From Selenomonadaceae bacterium (GTDB taxonomy: Bacteria > Bacillota > Negativicutes > Selenomonadales > Selenomonadaceae), in assembly GCA_017635875.1 (NCBI GenBank), contig JAGBKP010000073.1, forward strand, positions 1 to 41,970: a stretch of DNA of 41,970 nt, read 5' to 3'. Positions 1 to 8,639 of the stretch are shown here, in pieces (the stretch's first letter is position 1; every line of letters begins with the position of its first letter). The position numbers and the translations under genes are program-made. The notes under the pieces are model-generated. The model was not told where the DNA came from. It was given only the letters and a program-made list of their open reading frames with translations, and searched no databases.

Positions 1-1
1 A

Positions 2-1303
2 CGGGGGGGGGGGGTATACCAATATGATATTTATACGGAGAAAACAATTTTATCACCCGATAGCATAAATGTTGATGATTATATGTTTTGTTTGATAGGT
101 AGCGATACTTTTTCTAATGAAATTTATGATATTTGTCTTAATATGGGGTTTTCATCATACCAAATAATTCCGTCAGAGTTTTTAGAACAACAATTTTTTG
201 GAGTGAAACATATTATTTGCCAATATACTTTATTGAATAAGTGGAAAGAAGTTATTGAAAAGGATAAAAGGATTAGAGTTATAAAGAATTGGTATTTATG
301 CGATGATAAAACCGAATGTATAATCGAGTTCGTAAATTGCGTAGGCTTGGAAATTAAATTATCCTGTTGCAATACATATAATAAGAACGGGAAATTAAGC
401 ATTGATAATATTGTTAAGTCCAATGAGCCACATAAATGTATATGTGGTACGGATAGCGCGAAATGGATGATAGATAGCGACGATATGAATATATATAAAT
501 TGTCGTTGTCTAAACATTGGGGATATGTGCCTTGGGTTTCAGTTTGTTTTGAAGAGACAGACTGGTATAAAACTGTAAATGACAGTGTTTTAAAGAATAC
601 TTTTGTTCAAAATTTAAATTGGTCTACTAATTTTTATTATCACGATGAGGACTATTTGGCTTTATATGAAATGTATCTTGGAGGTTCCATACTTGATTTA
701 GGCGGTAATTACGGGCAGAGTATGTTTGCTTTCTATTATATGACTGATTGTAATATTTACTCGGTTGAAGCTTCGCCTAATCACGCAAATATACTGATAA
801 ATATGAAAAAATTGCTTTCTGATGAGGAGCGTATAAATGTGTTAAATGTAGGAATATCCAATGAAGAAGAAATTTTGAAGTGGTATCAACCTCAAGACGA
901 TAGATATAGCGGCAGTTTTTATAAAAAATTTATTGACGGCAGAAATTTAGAATGTCCTATTGATGTGCGCGATTTAAAATGCCAAAAAATTGATGATCTG
1001 TTTTTTGATTTAAACGATATATGGTTTATAAAAATGGATATCGAGGGATTTGAGGAGAAGGGAATTATGGGCGCAATGAAGTTAATAAGCAAGTGTAAAC
1101 CCGTGATATTGCTCGAAAATAACGCTCATAAAGACGCTATCATTTCCATTTTGAGCGATACATATGAAGTTAGATACTACGATTACAGAAAAAATTTTTT
1201 CTCTATGGATATGAGGAATGATTTTAACTTAAATTATTGGCTTATTCCTAAAAGAGAGTATTGGAATAATAGAGTTGAAAAATTTTTAGACGGTAGATTG
1301 TAG
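2..1303 (+). CDS. FkbM-family methyltransferase, 5' end cut by the window edge
   Basis: This is an S-adenosylmethionine-dependent methyltransferase of the FkbM family, probably O-methylating a glycan residue in the cytoplasm. A SAM-binding motif ILDLGGNYGQS lies about 200 residues after the ATG at 83. The later FIKMDIEGFEE is the hallmark FkbM motif. The reading frame is open to the left edge through the G12 tract (read as R-G-G-G-V-Y). The ATG at 83 has no ribosome binding site, and residues before it (TILSPDSINVDDY) look like the middle of a domain, so the true start lies outside the window. The visible N-terminus (DDYMFCLIGSDTFSNEIYDI) resembles the second half of the Rossmann-like module shared by the neighbours. 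Family assignment is firm; the methylated sugar is unknown. Confidence 0.8.
   Translation, partial: RGGGVYQYDIYTEKTILSPDSINVDDYMFCLIGSDTFSNEIYDICLNMGFSSYQIIPSEFLEQQFFGVKHIICQYTLLNKWKEVIEKDKRIRVIKNWYLCDDKTECIIEFVNCVGLEIKLSCCNTYNKNGKLSIDNIVKSNEPHKCICGTDSAKWMIDSDDMNIYKLSLSKHWGYVPWVSVCFEETDWYKTVNDSVLKNTFVQNLNWSTNFYYHDEDYLALYEMYLGGSILDLGGNYGQSMFAFYYMTDCNIYSVEASPNHANILINMKKLLSDEERINVLNVGISNEEEILKWYQPQDDRYSGSFYKKFIDGRNLECPIDVRDLKCQKIDDLFFDLNDIWFIKMDIEGFEEKGIMGAMKLISKCKPVILLENNAHKDAIISILSDTYEVRYYDYRKNFFSMDMRNDFNLNYWLIPKREYWNNRVEKFLDGRL
3..14 (+). repeat. G12 homopolymer tract in coding sequence
   Basis: Twelve consecutive G lie inside the open frame of the first gene. The length and the location in a surface-glycan methyltransferase match the contingency tracts known from Campylobacter glycan loci. 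The tract is currently in frame with the downstream methyltransferase domain. The upstream start codon is not visible, so ON/OFF cannot be fully judged. Confidence 0.7.
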
Positions 1304-1358
1304 AGAGGAATTTTTTTGCTTATTTGGCAAAATGTATTTGGGGAAATGGAGAGTATTT

Positions 1359-2711
1359 ATGGAATACATAATTTTCGGCGCGGGTGTGACGGGTAGGAGA
1401 GCGCTTTACTTTCTCGACTATTGGCGGGTTGCGTGTTTTGCCGCAAATAGCCCGTGTGAGCCAGTTGACAACAAAAATGTTGTTTCCTACGATACAATGC
1501 TCAAAATGGTGGCGGAGGGCGACTATATTATTGTCGTTGCGTCAGAAAAATTTTATGAAGAAATGGTCGCACAGCTGAAGGCTGACGATGTGGATAAATA
1601 TTTTGTATTTCATGAAACTGATACACATAAAATTTTGGAAATTTATCCCTCTTACAGTATGTACAAATATAGCATTTCTGTGCCATATGTCAGGGTACTT
1701 GCATTGCAAGGAATTTCAAAATATAAAAAAATCGCTATCTATGGTGACAATTACTTCCTTCCATACTTAATTGCAGAAATTGCATTCTAGAATGATTTTA
1801 AAAATATTGTCGGCGTGATTCCAACATCTAGTACAAACTATGTTCGTTCTGTGGGAATTCCGTGCGTAGCACTTGATGATGTTTTGGAAATTACAGACTG
1901 CATTATCGTTAATGAGCAGCGCTCGAATATCAAAGATTTAAAAAAACTTGAACGAGATACCCGCTCGTTTGAACTCATATACACTTATTATGTAGATCAA
2001 TATGTCGCGGAAATTTATCATCCGGAACTGGCGCGATTTAAAGATATTCACAAAGGGAAGCGTTGTTTCATTATCGGAAACGGTCCTAGTATGCGTATTG
2101 AGGACTTGAATACCTTGCGCGAGCATAATGAAATTTGCTTTGGGTTTAACAAAATTTATCGAATATTTAACCAAACAAAATGGCGTCCTAATTATTTTTG
2201 CATGACAGATTTGAGAGTGATGTTGGAGTCCCGTAACGAGCTTATAAAAAACGATTATGGAATAGACGCTGAAAATTGTTTTTGGATGGATGGATTGTAT
2301 GGTTTTTTACCATATGGAAATTACATCCATATGATTACAGAGCCGTTTGCTCCAAATTTGCCGCGACGATCTCCTGATATTACTAAAGGCGTTTATAATG
2401 GATGTACAGTAGTTTACGAGTTTGGAATAAATATTGCAATTTATATGGGGTTTACAGAGATTTATTTGGTTGGAGTCGATTGTTCGTGGACGGGAAAGTT
2501 AACCGATGAGTGTAATCATTTTATAAAAGATAATTTTTATGAAAGTGAGAAATCTAAATGGGAAGGGATTAATCCACCTACGACAGATGTGATGTTGGCT
2601 TACGAAGAAGCGGAAATGTATTCTCGTAAATCTGGTTTTCGTATATACAATGCTACTCGTGGCGGAAAGTTAGAGGTGTTTGAAAGAGTTAATTTTGACG
2701 AATTATTTTGA
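1359..2711 (+). pseudogene. DUF115 (Maf/MptE-like) protein interrupted by an in-frame TAG
   Basis: Two open stretches, 1359-1787 and 1791-2711, are in the same frame and separated only by one TAG at 1788-1790. The protein sequence runs smoothly across it (..YLIAEIAF * NDFKNIVGVIP..). The first part holds a Rossmann-like module (IIFGAGVTGRRA) and the beginning of a second (KIAIYGDNY), which continues after the stop. The C-terminal part from about 2055 is a DUF115 domain with RCFIIGNGPSM, GVYNGCTVV and IYLVGVDCSW. That family includes flagellin glycosylation factors and CstI-like and MptE-like proteins. The start at 1359 is chosen for the GGAG 8 bases upstream; an ATG at 1332 lacks one. A second product could start at GTG 1815, but no good ribosome site is seen. 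It may be a recent nonsense mutation, a suppressed codon or a sequencing error. Confidence 0.7.
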
Positions 2712-2732
2712 CGATGAAAAGAGGGAAGAAAG

Positions 2733-3971
2733 ATGCGTATTGTAGCTCTTACGATGATAGCCAATGAACAGGAAATTGTGGAATCCTTTTTGCGTTATAA
2801 CAGTAATTTTATAGATGAGTTTGTGTTTGTCAGTTCATGTTGCGTTGACAACACATTGATTATTTTGCGTCATTTGCTGCAAGAAGGATATAAATTACGG
2901 ATATATGAAGAGAAAGAAATAGATTTCAATCAAAAATATTTATCAAACAAATATTTAAAAACGATTGCAAAAGAAAATGATTCTGATTGGATTATTCCTT
3001 TGGATTGCGATGAATTTTTGACGGGTAATAAAAACCCTCGCGAAATTATCGAACGACTGTCTACTCAAAATATTTACGCAGTTAAATGGAAAAATTATGC
3101 CATGACTAAAAATGATGATCGCGAGGAACATTTTATTCCTAAACGATGTCAATATGCAAAAAAGAATTATGACGGCGATAATTTTACAAAAGTTATTGTA
3201 CCTACTAGAGCTGTATTGGATAAACAAATATTCATTTCGACAGGTTATCATGATGCGATGGGAAATGGAATAGACACTGTAAATTTAAACGAAGTGTGGC
3301 TTGCGCATTTTCCTACGGTAAGCCCAGAACAGTATTTATACAGACTATATGAACGCAGTATAAAAAGTATAATATGGCGTAATTATGGATTCAATGAAGG
3401 CACACATATTCGCCATCAAATTGCTCAATTAGAAGCTGGAGCAGATGTTTTTGATTTGGCCTATGGGTATGTAAATGAGTCAAAGAAATTTGATATGTAT
3501 TTAAAACCGCTTGATTTAAGTTATTGCGACAAGGAAACACTTAATATTAAATATGCGGCATTAACACATACTGATGTTATGCAAGGAATTATAAAAATCG
3601 GACAATTAATGGCAATCAAAGCATACATTGCAGATATTAAAACTGAGGAGAATCCGCAAAGAGACAATGTGTTGTTGTATGGTGTCGGCTATTGCGCCGA
3701 ACAAATATTAAACGGTTTGCCAAGCGACGCTATTAACATACGAGCTTATATAGACGGCGATGTTGAGAAACAGTTTCGAATGTATAACAGAAAATTGATA
3801 ATCCCACCAGATTATATTCGTTTTTTTCAATTTGACTACATTGTCATTACCAGTCAAAAGCATTTTTCCGCAATGAAGAAAACTCTTTTAGAACTTGGTG
3901 TGGATGCCCAAAAGATATGTACGCCTATGCGATTGATTAGGGTAATGGAGGAAATAAATAAAGATGAATAA
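2733..3971 (+). CDS. Family 2 glycosyltransferase with C-terminal Rossmann-like module
   Basis: A GT-A fold glycosyltransferase of the GT2 type without membrane segments, so cytosolic or peripheral. The N-terminus MRIVALTMIANEQEIVESFL is typical of the subgroup annotated as 'glycosyltransferase family 2, DUF4922-like/tetratricopeptide glycosyltransferases'. The metal-binding DxD is in WIIPLDCDEFL near residue 93. From about residue 308 a separate module begins (VLLYGVGYCAEQIL, later AYIDGD and YIVITSQ), the same one found on several neighbours. A good ribosome site (GAGGGAAG) precedes ATG 2733. The 3' end overlaps the next gene by 8 bases, suggesting translational coupling. Donor and acceptor are unknown. 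Confidence 0.8.
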   Translation: MRIVALTMIANEQEIVESFLRYNSNFIDEFVFVSSCCVDNTLIILRHLLQEGYKLRIYEEKEIDFNQKYLSNKYLKTIAKENDSDWIIPLDCDEFLTGNKNPREIIERLSTQNIYAVKWKNYAMTKNDDREEHFIPKRCQYAKKNYDGDNFTKVIVPTRAVLDKQIFISTGYHDAMGNGIDTVNLNEVWLAHFPTVSPEQYLYRLYERSIKSIIWRNYGFNEGTHIRHQIAQLEAGADVFDLAYGYVNESKKFDMYLKPLDLSYCDKETLNIKYAALTHTDVMQGIIKIGQLMAIKAYIADIKTEENPQRDNVLLYGVGYCAEQILNGLPSDAINIRAYIDGDVEKQFRMYNRKLIIPPDYIRFFQFDYIVITSQKHFSAMKKTLLELGVDAQKICTPMRLIRVMEEINKDE

Positions 3972-5058
3972 GGAAAGGATTTTTTTGTGGGGGACAGGTT
4001 CGATAGCTACCGATGTGATGGCATCATTCGGATCTTTTATAGACGAGATTTATGATGTTCTTGGATTTATTGATAGTGATCTAAAAAAACAAGGAAAAAT
4101 GTATTTTGGAAAGATTATTTTTCCGCCAACTGCGCTGATAACGCAAAAATATGACAAAATTATTGTTTTAACCGATTTCATAAACGAAATTAAGAAATTG
4201 GCGGTTGGCGCTTATTCTTGCGAAGAATCAAAACTGATGGACAGATTTTCTCTTTATCAACAGGTTTTAACGGCGAGATACAAAAATTCGACGGATACAG
4301 AAATTCAAAAAGTTCTAAACAATATAAATAGGCGTGGATTAAAAATTTTTAATTATGATTTTATCGACGAATATAAAGGGAAATATACGCAAGTATTAAA
4401 AGATGACAGTTGCGGACTGTTTTATGTTATGCATAAAGGTAAAAGGATGTATTTTAATCGTAATTTTACCAGTGAAAGCAGCGCGATGTCATATTATTTG
4501 GATTTGCTGTGCGAACAGGATTATCGTTCCCCTCATTGCTACACAACCGATGGTTTTAATGTAGAAGACGGCGATGTAGTTATTGATGCTGGGGCTGCCG
4601 AGGGAATTTTTGCTTTAGATCACATTGAAAAGATTTCTCGACTATATCTTGTTGAAACTGATAAAATGTGGATAGAAGCCTTAAAACATACGTTTGCTCC
4701 ATATCTTGACAAGACGATTTTTGTTGAAAAATATCTGTGCGATGCTGATTATGGACCGTACGCTTCACTTGATAATATTACAAGTGAGAAAGTAAATTTT
4801 ATTAAAATGGATATTGAAGGGAATGAATGGGATGCCCTAAAAGGCGCATATAATTTAATCAAAAATTCCTCAAGACTGCGATGCGCAATTTGCTGTTATC
4901 ATACAGATTATGATGAATATTTAATCTGTGATTTATTAAAAAAATACGGCCTTGAATTAACTTTGTCAGATGGTTATATGTGGTTTCCGTATAAAACGAA
5001 GAATCGTTTGATATCCGATCGATTGCATCGAGGTGTGGTGCGGGGAGAGAAGAAATAA
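3964..5058 (+). CDS. FkbM-family methyltransferase with N-terminal Rossmann-like module
   Basis: A second FkbM-type SAM methyltransferase. Residues 1-80 carry the shared module (IFLWGTGSIATDVM, LGFIDSD, KIIVLTDF). The catalytic domain follows a linker of about 100 residues, with VVIDAGAAEGIFA near residue 203 as SAM motif I and NFIKMDIEGNEWDAL near residue 280. It overlaps the preceding glycosyltransferase by 8 bases. It is not closely similar to the first FkbM gene outside these motifs. It probably methylates a hydroxyl of a repeat-unit sugar; the target is not predictable from sequence. Confidence 0.82.
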   Translation: MNKERIFLWGTGSIATDVMASFGSFIDEIYDVLGFIDSDLKKQGKMYFGKIIFPPTALITQKYDKIIVLTDFINEIKKLAVGAYSCEESKLMDRFSLYQQVLTARYKNSTDTEIQKVLNNINRRGLKIFNYDFIDEYKGKYTQVLKDDSCGLFYVMHKGKRMYFNRNFTSESSAMSYYLDLLCEQDYRSPHCYTTDGFNVEDGDVVIDAGAAEGIFALDHIEKISRLYLVETDKMWIEALKHTFAPYLDKTIFVEKYLCDADYGPYASLDNITSEKVNFIKMDIEGNEWDALKGAYNLIKNSSRLRCAICCYHTDYDEYLICDLLKKYGLELTLSDGYMWFPYKTKNRLISDRLHRGVVRGEKK

Positions 5059-5091
5059 TAGATTTTTGAATTTGTGGAGGCAAATTTGATT

Positions 5092-6255
5092 ATGAGAAAA
5101 CTTGCCATTTTTACCGCTGGTCGCGCGGGTCAAATTTTACAAAAAAAATATTCGCCGGAACAAGTGGAATGCTTTATTGACAATGACAATACAAAACAAG
5201 GAACATGTATTAACAATGCGCCTGTTATGAGTTTGGAGGATTTTTTGACATCGCGCTCGACAGCTCAAATCATTATTCCGTCTTGGGAGTATATACCGTC
5301 TGTAGCCGCGCAAATAGAAAACGCTGGAATTATGGATTGGGATTTCAAAAATGCCTTTTTTGATCCAAGCTATCCTTCGGATATGCTGGTAATTAACCCT
5401 TACAACGAAAAACACACCGGTCTACATTCAGAAATCGAGTTTAACGCAGACTTAATAAACAATAGACAATTACAGGAGGCTCAAATTATATACGCAAGAA
5501 TGCTTGCCAGAACAAAGCCTATATTTAATCATATTGAGATTGAAACATATAATCGTTGCAACGGTTCTTGCGATTTCTGCCCGGTCAGTAAATTGCGCGA
5601 TAAGCGTCCTGAAACATTTATGAGTCAAAAACTCTTTTACAACATTATCGATCAACTGCGCGATATGGATTATCGCGGAAGACTATCGCTTTTTTCTAAT
5701 AATGAGCCGTTTTTAGACGAACGAATAATAGATTTTCAGGCTTACGCAAGGAAGCGATTGCCCAATGCTTGTATGCAGCTGTTGACCAACGGCACATTGC
5801 TTTCTCTCGATAAATTTAAAAGTATTATCGATGATTTGGACTATCTAATCATTGATAATTATAACGATAGATTAGAATTAAATAAAACAAGCAAAATTAT
5901 CAAATCATATTGTGAAGAACATAAAGAATTAATAGAAAAAGTGACGATTGTAATTAGAAATCCAAGAGAAATTTTGACATCACGCGGTGGAGAAGCTCCG
6001 AATAGAAAAGATATGAAGTCGTATCCTAACGCCGCTTGTTGTCTTCCTTTTAGACAATTGATTATTAGACCGGATGGAAAGGTTTCGATGTGTTGCAACG
6101 ATCCATTGGGAAAAACCGCTATGGGCGATTTAACCAAAGTCTCCATTATGGACGTTTGGCAAAACGAGCAGTTCCAAACTATTAGAAATAGCTTGCTTGA
6201 TGGACGCAAGAATATTGAACATTGTAAATTCTGCGATACATTTTACTTTTTTTAG
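5092..6255 (+). CDS. Radical SAM/SPASM-domain protein with N-terminal Rossmann-like module
   Basis: A radical SAM enzyme. The cluster-binding CxxxCxxC is in YNRCNGSCDFCP at about residues 156-163. A C-terminal SPASM region has cysteines in AACCLPF, KVSMCCND and HCKFCDTFYFF, for auxiliary Fe-S clusters. The first 80 residues are the locus-specific module (LAIFTAGRAGQIL, CFIDNDNTKQG). The ATG at 5092 begins at the conserved module start; a GGAGG ends 11 bases before it, and TTG 5086 is an alternative. Within a polysaccharide cluster it could catalyse a radical sugar or lipid modification such as a dehydration, epimerisation or deoxygenation. No RiPP precursor peptide is visible nearby. Substrate unknown. 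Confidence 0.82.
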   Translation: MRKLAIFTAGRAGQILQKKYSPEQVECFIDNDNTKQGTCINNAPVMSLEDFLTSRSTAQIIIPSWEYIPSVAAQIENAGIMDWDFKNAFFDPSYPSDMLVINPYNEKHTGLHSEIEFNADLINNRQLQEAQIIYARMLARTKPIFNHIEIETYNRCNGSCDFCPVSKLRDKRPETFMSQKLFYNIIDQLRDMDYRGRLSLFSNNEPFLDERIIDFQAYARKRLPNACMQLLTNGTLLSLDKFKSIIDDLDYLIIDNYNDRLELNKTSKIIKSYCEEHKELIEKVTIVIRNPREILTSRGGEAPNRKDMKSYPNAACCLPFRQLIIRPDGKVSMCCNDPLGKTAMGDLTKVSIMDVWQNEQFQTIRNSLLDGRKNIEHCKFCDTFYFF

Positions 6256-6266
6256 GAGAATATTTA

Positions 6267-7661
6267 ATGTTAAATGTAGTTTTTTGGGGTACTGGACAAG
6301 ACAGCGACTATTATATGAAATATGTCCATTCTCTTCTTGCCGCTCATATCAAGATTACAGCTTTTGTGGACAGTAATGCCGATAAAAAATCCTTTTATGG
6401 ATATTCTGTATATTTACCAACAGAAGTATGTCGTTTGCATTTTGATAAACTCGTAATTATGACTCGTCTTTATCAGGAGGAAATTGCCGAGCAAATTGCA
6501 AGAGAAGGATTGGTAGATAAAGGGCAAGTGTTGTTGCATAAAAACTTTTATCGAGAAGTTGTTCGTATATTCTTAGAAAATAGGACTAATGTTTGCTTTT
6601 TAGGAGATAGAGGAACTTACAAACGGATGTTTTATCGAGCAAAAATATTATTCGAAGAACACGATTTTAAAGATGATGTAAGTAATCTTGATAATAGGTA
6701 TGACGCTTATTTCTTGTGCCCTCCTATGCTTGAAAAGCGTGAAGATGTTATTCGCGATTATGAACAAAACTTAATGAGCGAACTTTGCAACGTCGGCATC
6801 TCTAAAACTGATATTTTTTCATCGATATTGTGGCAAAGGTTTTTCTTTAGAGATATTGAAACCAGCTTTGGAGATGAAAATCAAAATAAGACGATTTATA
6901 TCGTTACAATCAATGCACATTATGCTGGATGGGGTATATTACTATGGAATGTGTTGGCATCTATAAAATATGCCGAAAAGCAGAACATGATACCCGTCGT
7001 AGATATGAAATATGTTCCAAATCTGTACATAGACGATGAAGATTTAGGTAAGTTTAACGCATGGGACAGATATTTTTGTCCTATTTCAAGTATTGATATT
7101 GAGACTGCTTATAAAAGCAAAAATGTAATCATCAGTAGCGGATCACCGCCATTTGAAGCAGAAGAATGCGATGGTTCGCAAATAATATTGAGAAATGAGA
7201 TACAAGAAGAAATTGAAAGTTTTGTACGAAGCAAATTTCCAAAAGAGAAAGTGCTCGGCGTAATATATCGAGGAACAGACTACAACAACAATGTGGTAGG
7301 ACATCCATTGCCTATTAAAATAGATGATTTCATTCAAATTGTTAAAGATAAATTGCAAGAAATCGGTTATCGGTATGTTTTTTTAGCTACGGAAGTATTC
7401 GAAGCGGTTGAAGCATTTCAAAGCGCGTTTGGGGATTATTTGATATATATGGAGCAGTTGCGCTTCCATGCAAACGAGACAAGATGGCTTGCAGACATTC
7501 ATTCTGCACGAGAGAACGATACATACTTGCGTGGAAAAGAATACTTAAAAGTACTCTATTTACTGGCTCAATGTGATTCTTTGCTGGGTCAACATAACGC
7601 TGCTTTCATAATTGCGCCGGTATTAAAGAATGGAAAGTATGAACACATTTTTAAACTTTAA
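6267..7661 (+). CDS. Putative fucosyltransferase-like (GT23/NodZ-type) transferase with N-terminal module
   Basis: Residues 1-75 are the shared module (VVFWGTGQDSDYYMKY, AFVDSNADKKSF, KLVIMTRL). A second, weaker copy may follow (NVCFLGDRGTYKRMF). The C-terminal half, from about residue 210, resembles the GT-B fucosyltransferases of the NodZ/FUT8 and protein-O-fucosyltransferase group. It has LGVIYRGTDYN in place of the HxRRxD loop, then GHPLPIKIDDF, YVFLATEV and a late SLLGQHNAAF. No membrane segment is seen. If correct, it transfers a deoxyhexose or related sugar from a GDP-sugar, which would fit GDP-heptose made by the genes downstream. That link is inference. Confidence 0.6.
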   Translation: MLNVVFWGTGQDSDYYMKYVHSLLAAHIKITAFVDSNADKKSFYGYSVYLPTEVCRLHFDKLVIMTRLYQEEIAEQIAREGLVDKGQVLLHKNFYREVVRIFLENRTNVCFLGDRGTYKRMFYRAKILFEEHDFKDDVSNLDNRYDAYFLCPPMLEKREDVIRDYEQNLMSELCNVGISKTDIFSSILWQRFFFRDIETSFGDENQNKTIYIVTINAHYAGWGILLWNVLASIKYAEKQNMIPVVDMKYVPNLYIDDEDLGKFNAWDRYFCPISSIDIETAYKSKNVIISSGSPPFEAEECDGSQIILRNEIQEEIESFVRSKFPKEKVLGVIYRGTDYNNNVVGHPLPIKIDDFIQIVKDKLQEIGYRYVFLATEVFEAVEAFQSAFGDYLIYMEQLRFHANETRWLADIHSARENDTYLRGKEYLKVLYLLAQCDSLLGQHNAAFIIAPVLKNGKYEHIFKL

Positions 7662-7684
7662 TTCGATTATAGGGAGTGTTTGTT

Positions 7685-8635
7685 GTGACATACTTAGTTA
7701 TAGGCGGAGCGGGATTTATAGGCAGTCACATTGCCAAACGGCTTATTGCCGAAGAGCTTGGTGCCGATGTTTATATTTACGATAATTTTTCTTCCGGCGA
7801 CAAAAAGCATTTGGGAGATGCGGTGAACAATACCCGCCTCCATATCGTTGAAGGTGAAATTAAAGACACGGATAAACTGGAAAAAACCATGCGCGGCGCG
7901 GATATAGTATATAGTTTCGCGTCAAATCCAGATATCGCCAAAGCAATGACTCAGCCTGATATTGATTTTTGGGAAGGAACATATCTTATCAACAACATAG
8001 TTGAGGCTATGAGAAAAACGGGAACAAAAAAGCTTTTGTATGCGTCGGGCAGCGGTGTTTACGGCGACGTTGGGGAAACCGTGACGGACGAGGATTTTTC
8101 GCCGATGTTGCCGTCTTCGACTTACGGCGCGAGTAAGCTTGCTTGCGAGGCGCTTATTTGCTCCTATTGCAAAATGTTTGATATGAATGCGGCGGCGTTC
8201 CGTTTTGCTAATGTGGTGGGCGATCATCAGACTCATGGCGTGGGTTATGATTTTGTAAGACGGTTGAAAGATAACCCTAAAGAGTTGCGAATACTTGGCG
8301 ACGGTACGCAGAGTAAGTCTTACATCCATGTGGAGGATATAGTAAACGCCTTGCGAACGGTGGAGAAAAAAGCATTGCAAGGTTACAATTATTACAATGT
8401 GGCGACGCTTGATCATATCACCGTAACGGAAATCGCCGATATTGCCGTCAAAATTATGGGTCTTAACAATGTTCGGTACAATTATACCGGCGGCGATCGC
8501 GGTTGGAAGGGGGATGTACCGATCGTGCGGCTTGATTCGCAGAAGATACGTCGACTCGGTTGGGCAAATAAATTTACGTCTTATGAAGCTATAGAGAAAT
8601 CGTTGATTGCAATGCGCGACGAATTGAAAGGATAA
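7685..8635 (+). CDS. NAD-dependent NDP-sugar epimerase/dehydratase (extended SDR)
   Basis: An extended short-chain dehydrogenase of the GalE/WcaG type acting on nucleotide sugars in the cytoplasm. The NAD-binding GGAGFIGS lies at residues 6-13. The catalytic pair is in STYGASK (YxxxK) with the upstream Ser/Thr region ASGSGVYG. The length of about 316 residues is usual for the family. GTG 7685 is chosen because AGGGAG lies 8 bases upstream and the protein then starts MTYLVIGGAGF. It is followed after 4 bases by a methyltransferase. It could epimerise or modify GDP-heptose or a UDP-sugar; the substrate cannot be assigned. Confidence 0.85.
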   Translation: MTYLVIGGAGFIGSHIAKRLIAEELGADVYIYDNFSSGDKKHLGDAVNNTRLHIVEGEIKDTDKLEKTMRGADIVYSFASNPDIAKAMTQPDIDFWEGTYLINNIVEAMRKTGTKKLLYASGSGVYGDVGETVTDEDFSPMLPSSTYGASKLACEALICSYCKMFDMNAAAFRFANVVGDHQTHGVGYDFVRRLKDNPKELRILGDGTQSKSYIHVEDIVNALRTVEKKALQGYNYYNVATLDHITVTEIADIAVKIMGLNNVRYNYTGGDRGWKGDVPIVRLDSQKIRRLGWANKFTSYEAIEKSLIAMRDELKG

Positions 8636-8639
8636 TTCT

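Noticed and set aside
83-85. ATG 83 as the real start of the first gene
   Set aside because: No ribosome site, and the open frame with domain-like sequence continues to the window edge.
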